Below, piece after piece: positions 8,240 through 16,448 of a DNA stretch of 64,000 bases. The position numbers and the translations under genes were made by a program. Source of the stretch: Chloroflexota bacterium (GTDB lineage: Bacteria; Chloroflexota; Anaerolineae; Promineifilales; Promineifilaceae); assembly GCA_003696605.1 (NCBI GenBank), contig RFGV01000576.1, positions 1 to 64,000 on the forward strand. The letters are read 5' to 3'. The notes under the pieces were generated by a model. It was given only the letters and a program-made list of their open reading frames with translations, was not told the DNA's origin and did no database searches. Position 1 is the first letter of the stretch. Every line of letters begins with the position of its first letter.

Positions 8240-8986
8240 ATGTCAGAGACCAAACGTGAAATAGAGGTACGAGGCCCTGATGTTGAATCGGCAATTGAAG
8301 CAGGGCTGGCTCAATTAGGTATTGGCCGTAGTGATGTGATTATCGAAGTGGTAGATGAGGGGAGTCGTGGTTTGTTGGGCATTGGGAGTCGGGATGCAGT
8401 GGTGCGGTTGACACCACTGACAGTGCCCGCGCCCGCGCCTAAACCGGCGCCAGCGGCTGTCGCCGCCGTGCCTGCAGAACAGGTTGCCCCAAAAACGGCC
8501 GTTTTCAGTGAGCAACTTACCGAAGAAGAACAAGTAGCTACCGAAATCTTGCAGTCCATGCTGGAAAAAATGGACATCCAGGCCACAATCACCCCCCGCC
8601 TTTCTCCTCCCGACGATTTGACAGGGCGCCAGGTATTAGTCTTGGATATTCAGGGAGAGAATTTGGCCGGCTTGATTGGCGTACGGGGCGAAACACTTAA
8701 CGCATTACAATATGTGACCCGTCTTATGGTTGGTCATCGCTTACATCGGCGTGCCACTTTTATCCTGGACGTGCAAGGTTATCGGCAACGACGTGAGAAA
8801 GCACTTACCCGACTGGCAGAACGAATGGCGCGCAAGGTAAGCAAGCGGAAACGGCCGATCAGTCTGGAGCCAATGCCCCCCCACGAACGACGAATTATTC
8901 ACATGACACTACGCAATGACAAATATGTGTACACCCAAAGCGTAGGAGAAGGCAAACGCCGTAAAGTTCGCATTTACCCCAAATAA
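8240..8986 (+). CDS. jag: RNA-binding protein Jag/KhpB (Jag-N, KH, R3H)
   Basis: A 248-residue cytoplasmic RNA-binding protein, normally paired with YidC. The Jag-N domain occupies residues 1-55 (VRGPDVESAIEAGLAQLG), then comes an Ala/Pro linker, a KH domain with the GxxG-type loop in GLIGVRGETLNALQYV, and a C-terminal R3H domain (PPHERRIIHMTLRND). The ribosome-binding site GAGG lies 10 bases before ATG 8240. An AACGGCCGTT copy (8494) falls in the linker between domains. It is the last gene of the operon and is followed by a strong terminator. Confidence 0.94.
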   Translation: MSETKREIEVRGPDVESAIEAGLAQLGIGRSDVIIEVVDEGSRGLLGIGSRDAVVRLTPLTVPAPAPKPAPAAVAAVPAEQVAPKTAVFSEQLTEEEQVATEILQSMLEKMDIQATITPRLSPPDDLTGRQVLVLDIQGENLAGLIGVRGETLNALQYVTRLMVGHRLHRRATFILDVQGYRQRREKALTRLAERMARKVSKRKRPISLEPMPPHERRIIHMTLRNDKYVYTQSVGEGKRRKVRIYPK

Positions 8987-9007
8987 ACCAACACGCGCAG
9001 AAAGCAG

Positions 9008-9047
9008 AAGCGGTTAGTCAGGAAAGGCCCCGACTAACCGCTTTTTT
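9008..9047 (+). terminator. Intrinsic terminator of the rpmH-jag operon
   Basis: A perfect 12-bp stem, AAGCGGTTAGTC at 9008-9019 with GACTAACCGCTT at 9032-9043, has a 12-base loop and is followed by a T-run (TTTTTT in total). It may also serve serA read from the other side. Confidence 0.9.
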
Positions 9048-9069
9048 GTTCCAGTGTGGTGAAAAAAGG

Positions 9070-10653
9070 CTATAAGTGGATCAGACGAACGTGAGTAACG
9101 GCCGTTACTCCCTGCAACGCCTCCAACACAGCCGCCGGAGGCGCACTATCCAGATTAATAAACGACAACGCCTCACCACCCGGCCGATCCCGCCCCATTC
9201 GCCACTCACCAATATTCACTTCATATGCCGACAAAATTGTCCCCACTTGACCAATTACCCCAGGCACATCCTGATTCTGCAAAATCAAAACCACGCCAGA
9301 AGGATTTGCTTCCAGCTGATACGCATCTACCTGAACAATACGCGGCTCATTCCCACCAAACAGCACACCAGACAATACATGCTCTCCACCATCCCATACA
9401 GCCCGACAAGAAATCAAGTTAGGATAATCCAGTGCCGAATCCAGTACAACTTGTGTCGTGCTAATACCGGCTTCATTTGCCAGTACAGGCGCATTCACGT
9501 AATTCAGAGGCCCTTCAACCTGGCCATGAAGAATACCTTTCAGGACACCTGCCGCAACCGCCCGCACCATATCTTGCAGCGCATCACCTTGCACACCAAT
9601 CTCCACTCGGCGAATAACACCATCAGCCAATCCAGCATGCAATTGCCCCAGCTTTTCTGCCAGTTTCATATACGGCTGAGCCTGCCGAAAATCCAGCCCT
9701 GCCTGGAATGGCAAATTCAGCGCATTCCGAAAATCCCGACCATGTAATGCATCCAACACCTGATCCACAATTTGAATGGCAACTTCTCGTTGCGCTTCCC
9801 TGGTACTTGCCCCTAAATGAGGTGTGTGCAATACATTTGGCAGGCCAATCAGTGGATTGTTTCGTGGGGGTTCTTCCGAATACACATCTACAGCCGCCGC
9901 TTTCACCTTACCACTTTGCAACGCCTCTGCCAGAGCTGCCTCATCAACCAACTTGCCCCGTGCTACATTAACCAGAATGACCCCCTCTTTCATTTGAGCA
10001 ATTGTTTCTGCATTGATCATTCGTTCGGTTTCTGGCAACAAAGCTGTGTGCAGGGTGATGTAGTCTGCCTGGGCTAACAGATCATCCAGGTCAACCAGGG
10101 TAACACGATATTCCCGTCCTACAGCTTCGGAAACATACGGGTCAAAGGCGAGTACGTTCATGCCAAAAGCCTGAGCGCGTTGGGCAACTAAACGGCCGAT
10201 TCTGCCCAGCCCAATAATTCCCAGCACCTTGCCATACAATTGTGTACCCACAAACTGCGAACGCTTCCATTCACCTGCCAGCAAAGATGCGTGTGCCTGT
10301 GCCGTATGGCGACTAACGGCCAACATAAGAGCCATCGTCTGTTCGGCCGTGGCAATGCTATTTGCTTCTGGCGTATTCATCACAATAACGCCCTGGCGAG
10401 TAGCTGCAGACACATCAACATTATCTACACCAATTCCTGCCCGCCCCACCACTTTCAGGCGTGTACCAGCTTTTAGCACCTCTGCATCCACTTTTGTGCC
10501 GCTTCGAATAATCAGCGCATCATATTCCGGAATGATTTGCAGCAACTCATCCTTACTCAGCCCGGTTTTGACATCGTAGTGAATATCTGTGGCAGCGGCC
10601 AACTTTTGTAAGCCAGCTTCTCCCAGCTTGTCAGATACCAGAATACGAAACAT
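9070..10653 (-). CDS. serA: D-3-phosphoglycerate dehydrogenase
   Basis: Oxidises 3-phosphoglycerate to 3-phosphohydroxypyruvate with NAD, the first step of serine synthesis. The 527-residue protein is of the long type. It has a substrate domain, a Rossmann NAD domain with GIIGLGRIGRLVAQRAQAFG, catalytic Arg/Glu/His in NVARGKLVDE and HTPHLGAST, then an intervening ASB-like domain and a C-terminal ACT domain (VVLILQNQDVPGVIGQVGTI) for allosteric serine control. GGAG lies 6 bases before the ATG and inside the end of the aminotransferase gene, 3 bases away. The neighbours complete the phosphorylated serine pathway. Confidence 0.96.
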   Translation of the reverse strand: MFRILVSDKLGEAGLQKLAAATDIHYDVKTGLSKDELLQIIPEYDALIIRSGTKVDAEVLKAGTRLKVVGRAGIGVDNVDVSAATRQGVIVMNTPEANSIATAEQTMALMLAVSRHTAQAHASLLAGEWKRSQFVGTQLYGKVLGIIGLGRIGRLVAQRAQAFGMNVLAFDPYVSEAVGREYRVTLVDLDDLLAQADYITLHTALLPETERMINAETIAQMKEGVILVNVARGKLVDEAALAEALQSGKVKAAAVDVYSEEPPRNNPLIGLPNVLHTPHLGASTREAQREVAIQIVDQVLDALHGRDFRNALNLPFQAGLDFRQAQPYMKLAEKLGQLHAGLADGVIRRVEIGVQGDALQDMVRAVAAGVLKGILHGQVEGPLNYVNAPVLANEAGISTTQVVLDSALDYPNLISCRAVWDGGEHVLSGVLFGGNEPRIVQVDAYQLEANPSGVVLILQNQDVPGVIGQVGTILSAYEVNIGEWRMGRDRPGGEALSFINLDSAPPAAVLEALQGVTAVTHVRLIHL

Positions 10654-10656
10654 GGT

Positions 10657-11769
10657 TTACTCCAGTGTTTCCAGAAATTCATCAATAGCTGTGAACAAAG
10701 CTTCCATATCTGCCATTTGCAAGTCACCCATGTGAGCAATACGGAAAGTTTTGTCGCGCAAACGCGCACCATACCCATTTGAAAGAATCATACCGCGTTC
10801 TCGCAAAAACTGATTTAGGGCACCCACATCAATTTGCCGGTTGTTGTGAACACAAGTCACGGTTGGCGACTCGTATCCTGGGGTAGCAAAAGGTGTAAAT
10901 CCGCGGCTTTTGGCCCATTCCAAAGTGCGATCGCGCATGGCCAGGTGGCGTGCAAATCGGTTTTCCAGACCTTCAGCCAGGATTGCATCCAGTTGCTTGT
11001 CTAATGCAAACAAGAGAGAGATGGCTGGTGTGGCTGGAGTCTGGTTTTTTTGCAGATATTTATCCAGTAGCAGAAAGTCAAAGTAATAGCCACGATTGGG
11101 TACAGTGGCGGCTTTGGCCATTGCCCTGTCAGAAATGGCACAAAAAGCCAGACCTGGCGGAAGGGCAAATGCTTTTTGGCTTGATGTGAGCAAAACGTCC
11201 AGGTCCCAGGCATCGAATTCCAGGCGTGCGCCCCCCAGGCTGCTGACGGAATCAACCAGGATCATGATTTCCTGGCCATTGGGGGCTTGTCGTACGGCCT
11301 GGGCAATTTGTGGGATGGGGTTTGTCACGCCGGTGCTGGTTTCGTTGTGGGCAACGGTAATGGCGTCGAATTCGCCTGTTGCCAGTTTGGCGGCCACTTG
11401 TTCGGGAAGGATGGGTTGTCCCCATTCTACTTCTAGTACTTCATTGGCTTTGCCATTGGCTTCGGTGATTTGCCGCCAGCGGTCGCTGAATGCGCCATTG
11501 ACACAGTTGAGGACTTTGCGGTTGGCGCAGTTGCGTATTGCGCCTTCCATTAGTCCTGTGCCGGATGAGGCGCTAATGAGGACTCGTTTTTGGGTCATGA
11601 AGAGTTGGCGGAGTTTGGGTTGGATACGGCCGATCAGGTCACTGCATTCAGGCATCCGGTGCCCAATCATCCAGGCGGTTTGTGCGTCCAGGATTTCGGG
11701 TCTCACTTCGGTGGGACCGGGGATGAACAGTTTGATATGCTTGCCAGAATTTCTTGTTAAGTCGCTCAT
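10657..11769 (-). CDS. Class V aminotransferase, probable phosphoserine (serine-pyruvate type) aminotransferase
   Basis: PLP enzyme of 370 residues in the alanine-glyoxylate/serine-pyruvate aminotransferase family. KLFIPGPTEVRPEIL is the family N-terminal signature, SASSGTGLMEGAIRN the cofactor phosphate site, and the Schiff-base Lys lies in TSSQKAFALPPGLAF. Its place between a SerB-like phosphatase gene and serA indicates that it does the SerC step (phosphohydroxypyruvate to phosphoserine), as related archaeal-type enzymes do; this is inferred from context. Its first 122 bases overlap the end of the phosphatase frame, and the conserved N-terminal motif shows that the overlap is not an annotation error on this side. 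Confidence 0.88.
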   Translation of the reverse strand: MSDLTRNSGKHIKLFIPGPTEVRPEILDAQTAWMIGHRMPECSDLIGRIQPKLRQLFMTQKRVLISASSGTGLMEGAIRNCANRKVLNCVNGAFSDRWRQITEANGKANEVLEVEWGQPILPEQVAAKLATGEFDAITVAHNETSTGVTNPIPQIAQAVRQAPNGQEIMILVDSVSSLGGARLEFDAWDLDVLLTSSQKAFALPPGLAFCAISDRAMAKAATVPNRGYYFDFLLLDKYLQKNQTPATPAISLLFALDKQLDAILAEGLENRFARHLAMRDRTLEWAKSRGFTPFATPGYESPTVTCVHNNRQIDVGALNQFLRERGMILSNGYGARLRDKTFRIAHMGDLQMADMEALFTAIDEFLETLE

Positions 11770-12559
11770 GGTTAAATGTTATTGCTCCTCTGTCTGTAAG
11801 TTGGAATGCTTTGTCAAAGATTGTTTGGTGGGGGGTATTTTGGACGAACTGGTAGGCAGCTGGGCCAGCAGCCAGCAGGAGGAGTGGGGCGAGGCTGGGG
11901 GAATGGATGGATATGGGGGCGTTGGTGAGGATGTTGGGGCGAGCAATGACGCCGGTGAAGCCCACGAAAAGATCAACGGCCGTTTGTGCCAGCAGGTCGC
12001 TGGTGCCATCACCGATGAGTAGAGAACGGCCGTTTTGTCCCTGTAGCAACTCCTGTACAATTTGTGCCTTACCATCGCTAACTGTTAGAGCCCCTTTTTC
12101 ATATGCCAAATAAGGTTCATTGCCATTGGCCTGAGGGTTGCATTGTTGCCACCAGCGACCGGTCAGCTGGTTATAGGCGACATTGACGGCGCGGATATGT
12201 TCTCGTGGTACGCCCAGATAAATGCCCAATTCTACTACCGGTTCTGCCAGTCCACCACTGATAATATACACCTTATGCCCTAGAGCCTGCAAAGAATGAA
12301 TCACGGCTGCGGCATCTTCAGTAATATTTTGTTTGTAGGCACGGTAGATAGCACGTATTTGTTCTCGATTAGGCCGTACAGCCCGCAAACGCTTGTTATA
12401 AACGTCTTTCAGGTCCAGATGGCCGTCCATTGCAGCTTTGGTTAGTACTTCTACACGCCACCGTTTACCGACAGATTCTGCCAATACGTCAATACCTTCG
12501 ATGGTGGTCAGGGTGGAATCGCAATCAAAGAAAATGTGCTCGTAATGAGGCCAGCGCAT
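11648..12559 (-). CDS. serB: HAD phosphatase, probable phosphoserine phosphatase
   Basis: Would release serine from phosphoserine. HAD motif I is FFDCDSTLTTIEGID, motif II is IISGG, and motif III/IV includes DGKAQIVQELL and LIGDGTSDLLA. The ATG at 12559 (MRWPHYEHIFF) is chosen because the catalytic motif follows directly; an in-frame upstream extension to 12679 is unlike the family. The frame runs about 40 residues beyond the expected fold (after LTDRGAITF) and overlaps the aminotransferase gene by 122 bases, so the original stop may have been lost. Gene order phosphatase-aminotransferase-serA fits one serine operon. Confidence 0.82.
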   Translation of the reverse strand: MRWPHYEHIFFDCDSTLTTIEGIDVLAESVGKRWRVEVLTKAAMDGHLDLKDVYNKRLRAVRPNREQIRAIYRAYKQNITEDAAAVIHSLQALGHKVYIISGGLAEPVVELGIYLGVPREHIRAVNVAYNQLTGRWWQQCNPQANGNEPYLAYEKGALTVSDGKAQIVQELLQGQNGRSLLIGDGTSDLLAQTAVDLFVGFTGVIARPNILTNAPISIHSPSLAPLLLLAAGPAAYQFVQNTPHQTIFDKAFQLTDRGAITFNHERLNKKFWQAYQTVHPRSHRSETRNPGRTNRLDDWAPDA

Positions 12560-12675
12560 GGCGGGTTGCTTCTCCGGATAATTGTTTGGTGGGATTGTAC
12601 AAAGTGGCAGATCAGGTGACAAGAGATATTTTGTCTGAAAAATGGGCTGCGAACTCGGACAAATGTACAGGAATA

Positions 12676-13512
12676 TCAAGGATGGCCATTGAGGAGTGAG
12701 AGAAAGGGTTGGTGAATACGGCCGTTACTGGCCAGACAATCGCCTCCATTCCTGCGCCATACAAGCGGCTGTCCGTCAATTGTAGTCAGTGTCCCCCCAG
12801 CTTCGCGCACAATAATTTCTGCTGCGGCAATATCCCACGGCTTCAGATTAAAATTCATGTAGGCATCCGCGCGGCCAGCAGCAACCCACGCCATTGTCAG
12901 AGCGGCTGTGCCCACAATGCGTGTTGTCATGACTTCATCGGCAAAGCGGGGCAACAATTCGAGCGTTGAACGGCGTGTTTGCCGGTTTCGGCTAAGATCT
13001 ATGGCAATCACAGCATATGCCAGCTCTTCCAGAGGACTGACTGAAATAGGTTTTCCGTTCAAATAACTGCCTCCTCCTTTGGTTGCGTAAAACAGTTCGT
13101 CACGCACTGGATCGTAGATGATACCGACCAGTAAATCGAAGGTAATTGTGTCTGATGCAGGGGGAGGGCTGGATAATGGCAGGGCCGCGGCAATGGAAAC
13201 ACAGTAGTTGGGTTGTTGGCGGCTGTAGTTGGTTGTGCCATCTACCGGGTCGATGATCCAGATAATACGGCCGTTTTTCGCCAGAGCAATATCACTTTCT
13301 TCTGTCAGAAAACCATGATCGGGAAAATGCCGGCTAATATTATCTGTAATTAGTTTTTGGGCAGCGACATCGGCATCTGTGACAATGTCGCGGTACGCTT
13401 TTTCTGAAATCTGGCGCGGCTGAGACCAGATATCACGCAAGAGACGACCGGCAGAAACGGCCGTTTCCTGCCCCACCTCAAGCAATACACTCAAAAACTC
13501 CTTGTCACTCAT
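12676..13512 (-). CDS. Inositol monophosphatase family protein
   Basis: Mg-dependent sugar/inositol phosphatase fold, 278 residues. The metal-binding motifs are EESD (about residue 72), WIIDPVDGTTNYSRQQPNYC and the C-terminal WDIAAAEIIVREAGG. Family members dephosphorylate inositol-1-phosphate, fructose-1,6-bisphosphate, PAP or histidinol phosphate; the sequence alone does not decide. It lies 116 bases upstream of the serine-operon phosphatase on the same strand and downstream of a terminator, so it may share that transcript. Two ACGGCCGT-type palindromes lie within it (13268, 13456). Confidence 0.88.
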   Translation of the reverse strand: MSDKEFLSVLLEVGQETAVSAGRLLRDIWSQPRQISEKAYRDIVTDADVAAQKLITDNISRHFPDHGFLTEESDIALAKNGRIIWIIDPVDGTTNYSRQQPNYCVSIAAALPLSSPPPASDTITFDLLVGIIYDPVRDELFYATKGGGSYLNGKPISVSPLEELAYAVIAIDLSRNRQTRRSTLELLPRFADEVMTTRIVGTAALTMAWVAAGRADAYMNFNLKPWDIAAAEIIVREAGGTLTTIDGQPLVWRRNGGDCLASNGRIHQPFLSLLNGHP

Positions 13513-13540
13513 TCATTACCCCCAAACTACTAAAACCTGT

Positions 13541-13582
13541 TCAAAACAAGAATAGCCCCAAAGGAAACCCTTTGAGGCTATT
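13541..13582 (-). terminator. Terminator downstream of the sugar-binding protein gene
   Basis: AATAGCCCCAAAGG at 13551-13564 pairs with CCTTTGAGGCTATT at 13569-13582: 13 bp with one mismatch and a 4-base loop. On the minus strand it is followed by CTTGTTTTG. Confidence 0.7.
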
Positions 13583-13621
13583 TCCCTTACGACTAAAAAG
13601 CCGTCACACTGTTAAAAACCT

Positions 13622-15205
13622 TTATGGCGCAGCTTCGGCCAAAATCTCATTTGCTTGCGCATCCAACTCGGCCAGGATCATCTCCACATCTGCCATATCA
13701 AATGCGCCATCACCATTCACATCTTCACCAGACAAAATGCGGTTAAATGCTGCTTCCGCTGCATCACGCACATTGTCATAACCGGCAACAGGCGGTTCAG
13801 ATTTCGCATAAGGCAACAGCTTGAATGCTTCTTCGTAGGCCGGATTTTCCGCAAAGTAATCATCCAAACCTTCAGCCACACTACGCCGTACTGGGAAGTA
13901 GTTGCTAGCCCGTGCCCAGCGTGCCTGGATTTCAGGCGAGGTATAGTATTTCAGGAACAGCCATGCAGCCAACTGGGTTGCCGGATCGGTGCGCGGAATG
14001 CTGACACTTGCACCATAAATATCCATAACCGGATCTTCTGTAGTGTGCGGAATGGCAGCCACAGACCAGTTGAAACCACCAGCTTCACCTTCATCCACCG
14101 CGCTCTTGTAGAACGGCAAACCAGAAGAAGAGCCCATGGTGAACAGCACCTTGCCGTTGCCAAAGTCAGTTTGGTCACCAAACCGCTCTGCAATCAAGCC
14201 GGCGCAACCATTGTTCAACAGTTCGTACATCATAAACAGCGCTTCGGCCGTTGCGGGATTGTTGTATGTGAACTGGTTGTTCTCGTAGTCGTACACATCC
14301 GCGCCGCGAGCAAAGGTCAAAGCCGCCACATTAGAAGCATCTGTCCGTACTTCGTAGCCCAGGCTGAAGCTTGGGTCCGGATTCTTGCTGAAAGGATTCT
14401 CTGCGGCAGCACACACAGCCTCAGCAAACTGATCTGGGGTCTGTGGCGGGCCATCAAAGCTGATAGCACCAGCCTCACGCAATTCGGCCAGCCAGTCCGC
14501 GTTGTAGTAGAGCACTTCCATGGAACGATTCGGCGGGAAACCGAATGCTTCGCCACCAAATTGCGGCAAACGATCTGCGTCAATGAACGCCTGGAAGAAG
14601 TCTGCCCGCTCTTCTTCGGTCAGACCATACTTGGGATGATTGATGTAAGGCTCAAGGCTGACCAGCCCGTTGGCAACCTGATACGCAGCAGCCTGGTTCT
14701 GATAAGCCACAACCAGTCCCGGTACTTCACCACTGCTCAGACCGGCGATCATTTTGTTGTAAATGTCTCCGTAGCCGCCTTCGTTGCGGGCTTCTACAAT
14801 GATGCCGTATGGGTTGGTGGCATTAAACTCTTCTACAATTTTCAGCAACTCTTCTTCGCGTTGCCGGCTGTGCTGATGCCAGAATACGACTTTTACGCCT
14901 TCCAGGTTGATTTCGTCAATGTTGCCGTAGATAGACGTGTCGTAATCAGGTTCTGGCATTGCTTCTTCAGCTGGCTCTTCTGCTGCTGGTTCTTCAGAAA
15001 CGGCCGTGGCCACTTCCTCTACCGCCTCTGAAACTTCCGTGGCAGCTTCTTCAATTTGCGGAGCAGCTTCAGTTGCCGCTTCTTCTACCTGCTGGGCAGC
15101 CTCATTCACAGCCTGCTCCAGATCGGTGCCGCCACACGCTGTCAAAATCACAGGAATGACCAGCACCAGCAACATAAACCAAACAAGATACTTACGTTTA
15201 AACAT
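13622..15205 (-). CDS. Carbohydrate ABC transporter substrate-binding lipoprotein
   Basis: Extracellular solute-binding protein family 1, about 527 residues, anchored by a lipoprotein signal (MFKRKYLVWFMLLVL, lipobox LTAC). ATG 15205 is preceded by GGAGGAG at a spacing of 9; an upstream ATG at 15223 overlaps that site and is rejected. After the Cys comes a long Ala/Glu coiled linker, then the binding domain with FWHQHSRQREEELLKIVEEFN and the Trp/Tyr-rich sugar site. The last about 50 residues contain DVNGDGAFDMADVE, an EF-hand/dockerin-like calcium loop, within the terminal helix usual for the family. It is probably the recognition subunit for the two permeases upstream. No cognate ATPase gene is adjacent. 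Confidence 0.9.
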   Translation of the reverse strand: MFKRKYLVWFMLLVLVIPVILTACGGTDLEQAVNEAAQQVEEAATEAAPQIEEAATEVSEAVEEVATAVSEEPAAEEPAEEAMPEPDYDTSIYGNIDEINLEGVKVVFWHQHSRQREEELLKIVEEFNATNPYGIIVEARNEGGYGDIYNKMIAGLSSGEVPGLVVAYQNQAAAYQVANGLVSLEPYINHPKYGLTEEERADFFQAFIDADRLPQFGGEAFGFPPNRSMEVLYYNADWLAELREAGAISFDGPPQTPDQFAEAVCAAAENPFSKNPDPSFSLGYEVRTDASNVAALTFARGADVYDYENNQFTYNNPATAEALFMMYELLNNGCAGLIAERFGDQTDFGNGKVLFTMGSSSGLPFYKSAVDEGEAGGFNWSVAAIPHTTEDPVMDIYGASVSIPRTDPATQLAAWLFLKYYTSPEIQARWARASNYFPVRRSVAEGLDDYFAENPAYEEAFKLLPYAKSEPPVAGYDNVRDAAEAAFNRILSGEDVNGDGAFDMADVEMILAELDAQANEILAEAAP

Positions 15206-15271
15206 CGAAACTTTCTCCTCCATTCTTGAAAGTTTGATTTAAGAAATAGTTTACCTTTTCAAAAAACTTAC

Positions 15272-15313
15272 TTACATTACTATACTCTCGCCAATCGTTG
15301 GCATCACCTCCTT
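15272..15313 (-). promoter_or_regulatory. Perfect extended Shine-Dalgarno and 10-codon leader ORF before the sugar-binding protein
   Basis: On the minus strand AAGGAGGTGAT (15313-15303), complementary to the 3' end of 16S rRNA over 11 bases, runs directly into ATG at 15304. That opens a 10-codon frame (MPTIGESIVM, stop at 15272). A 5-bp hairpin GCCAA-CGA-TTGGC overlaps its start. It lies in the 166-base gap between the MalG-type permease stop and the binding-protein start, and could be a leader peptide or a translational standby site. Spacing to the ATG is shorter than usual. Confidence 0.35.
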
Positions 15314-15371
15314 GATTGAAACACTTTTTAAGTACACAAAGTTGGCAAAACCAACAATGCACAATCAACAA

Positions 15372-16448
15372 TTATCCTTTCAGGCCACTCGTGGACAACC
15401 CCTCCACAAAGTAGCGCTGTGTAAAGGCATACAAAATCAATACAGGCAAAGCCGTGATAACTGCACCTGCCATTCGCAAGTGAGCAAAATTACCTTCCTG
15501 GTCTAAAAATTCCTGCAAGCCATAAGAAATTGGTCGCCAGGTATCACCAGTAGTAACCAAAATTGGCCAGGCCAACGCATTCCAGGCACCAATAAAGGCA
15601 AACAAAATAACCACCAATAACACTGGCTTAGACAAAGGCAACACTACCTGAATCAGAAAGCGCAAATGACCAGCGCCATCCATACGGGCTGCGTCCCACA
15701 ATTCATTGGGGATAGTTGCAAATTGTTGCCGCATCAGGAAAATGGCAAATGGCGTCGCCATAAAGGGGATTGTCAGTGCTGGCCAGTTGTTATACCAGCA
15801 ATTTTCCAGATTACACAGTCCCCAGCCTTTCGTGCCCATTAGCTCACCCAGCTCGGTGATGATCAGGAAGTTGGGCAGGTTTTGTACCATCTCTGGCACC
15901 ATGAGTGTAGCCAGCATAATGCCGAAAAGCAGATTACGGCCTGGAAATTCCATCCGAGCAAAGGCGTAAGCGGCCAGAGGGGAGAAGATCATGAGTCCTG
16001 TGAGGGTGATAGCGACAATACGTACTGTGTTCCAGATATAGCGTCCCAGGTTGGCATTGTTCCATGCAGCGCAATAATTAACAGGAAAGGGAATACGGAA
16101 ATGTTCTTCGCGGCTAATCGTGCGATTAGATGTGGGAATGATGCCTTGTCCTTCTGCGGCTGCTTCGGATATGTCAATTGTTAATCGGGTTTTTGTAACC
16201 GTTTCACCTGTATCTGGGTCGAGATATGTGTCTGTACTGAACAGAATGCAGTTGTCCAGATTGAGTGATTTAGGCCAAAATGCACCGCTGTTTACCTCAC
16301 CCAGAGTCATGAAGGACGAACTAATCATCACGTAGAGGGGAAGTAAGGCGATGATGGAGTAACCTATAAGAATCAAATATACCAGGATGCGTACAGGGTT
16401 GACGCGATGCCATAGGGTTGGTGTCTGGTTTGCGGTTAGTTTAGCCAT
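15372..16448 (-). CDS. Carbohydrate ABC transporter permease (MalG type)
   Basis: Inner-membrane subunit of a sugar importer, 358 residues. Six helices are expected; the first is [22 protein letters not shown]. The EAA loop that docks the ATPase reads [27 protein letters not shown]. An extracytoplasmic insert of about 80 residues after helix 1 ([19 protein letters not shown] and following) lengthens it against the usual 270-300. The ATG at 16448 overlaps the upstream permease stop by 8 bases and has CGGAG at proper spacing; an in-frame start at 16469 is less likely. Confidence 0.92.
   Translation of the reverse strand: MAKLTANQTPTLWHRVNPVRILVYLILIGYSIIALLPLYVMISSSFMTLGEVNSGAFWPKSLNLDNCILFSTDTYLDPDTGETVTKTRLTIDISEAAAEGQGIIPTSNRTISREEHFRIPFPVNYCAAWNNANLGRYIWNTVRIVAITLTGLMIFSPLAAYAFARMEFPGRNLLFGIMLATLMVPEMVQNLPNFLIITELGELMGTKGWGLCNLENCWYNNWPALTIPFMATPFAIFLMRQQFATIPNELWDAARMDGAGHLRFLIQVVLPLSKPVLLVVILFAFIGAWNALAWPILVTTGDTWRPISYGLQEFLDQEGNFAHLRMAGAVITALPVLILYAFTQRYFVEGLSTSGLKG

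Noticed and set aside
11096-12022. Open frame of 308 codons opposite the aminotransferase and phosphatase genes
   Set aside because: Lies across two genes with recognised catalytic motifs; caused by strong strand composition bias.
13655-15031. Long open frame (458 codons) on the + strand opposite the sugar-binding protein
   Set aside because: The minus-strand frame has a lipoprotein signal, ribosome-binding site and clear family motifs; the + frame has Cys/His-rich, protein-unlike sequence and is a shadow.
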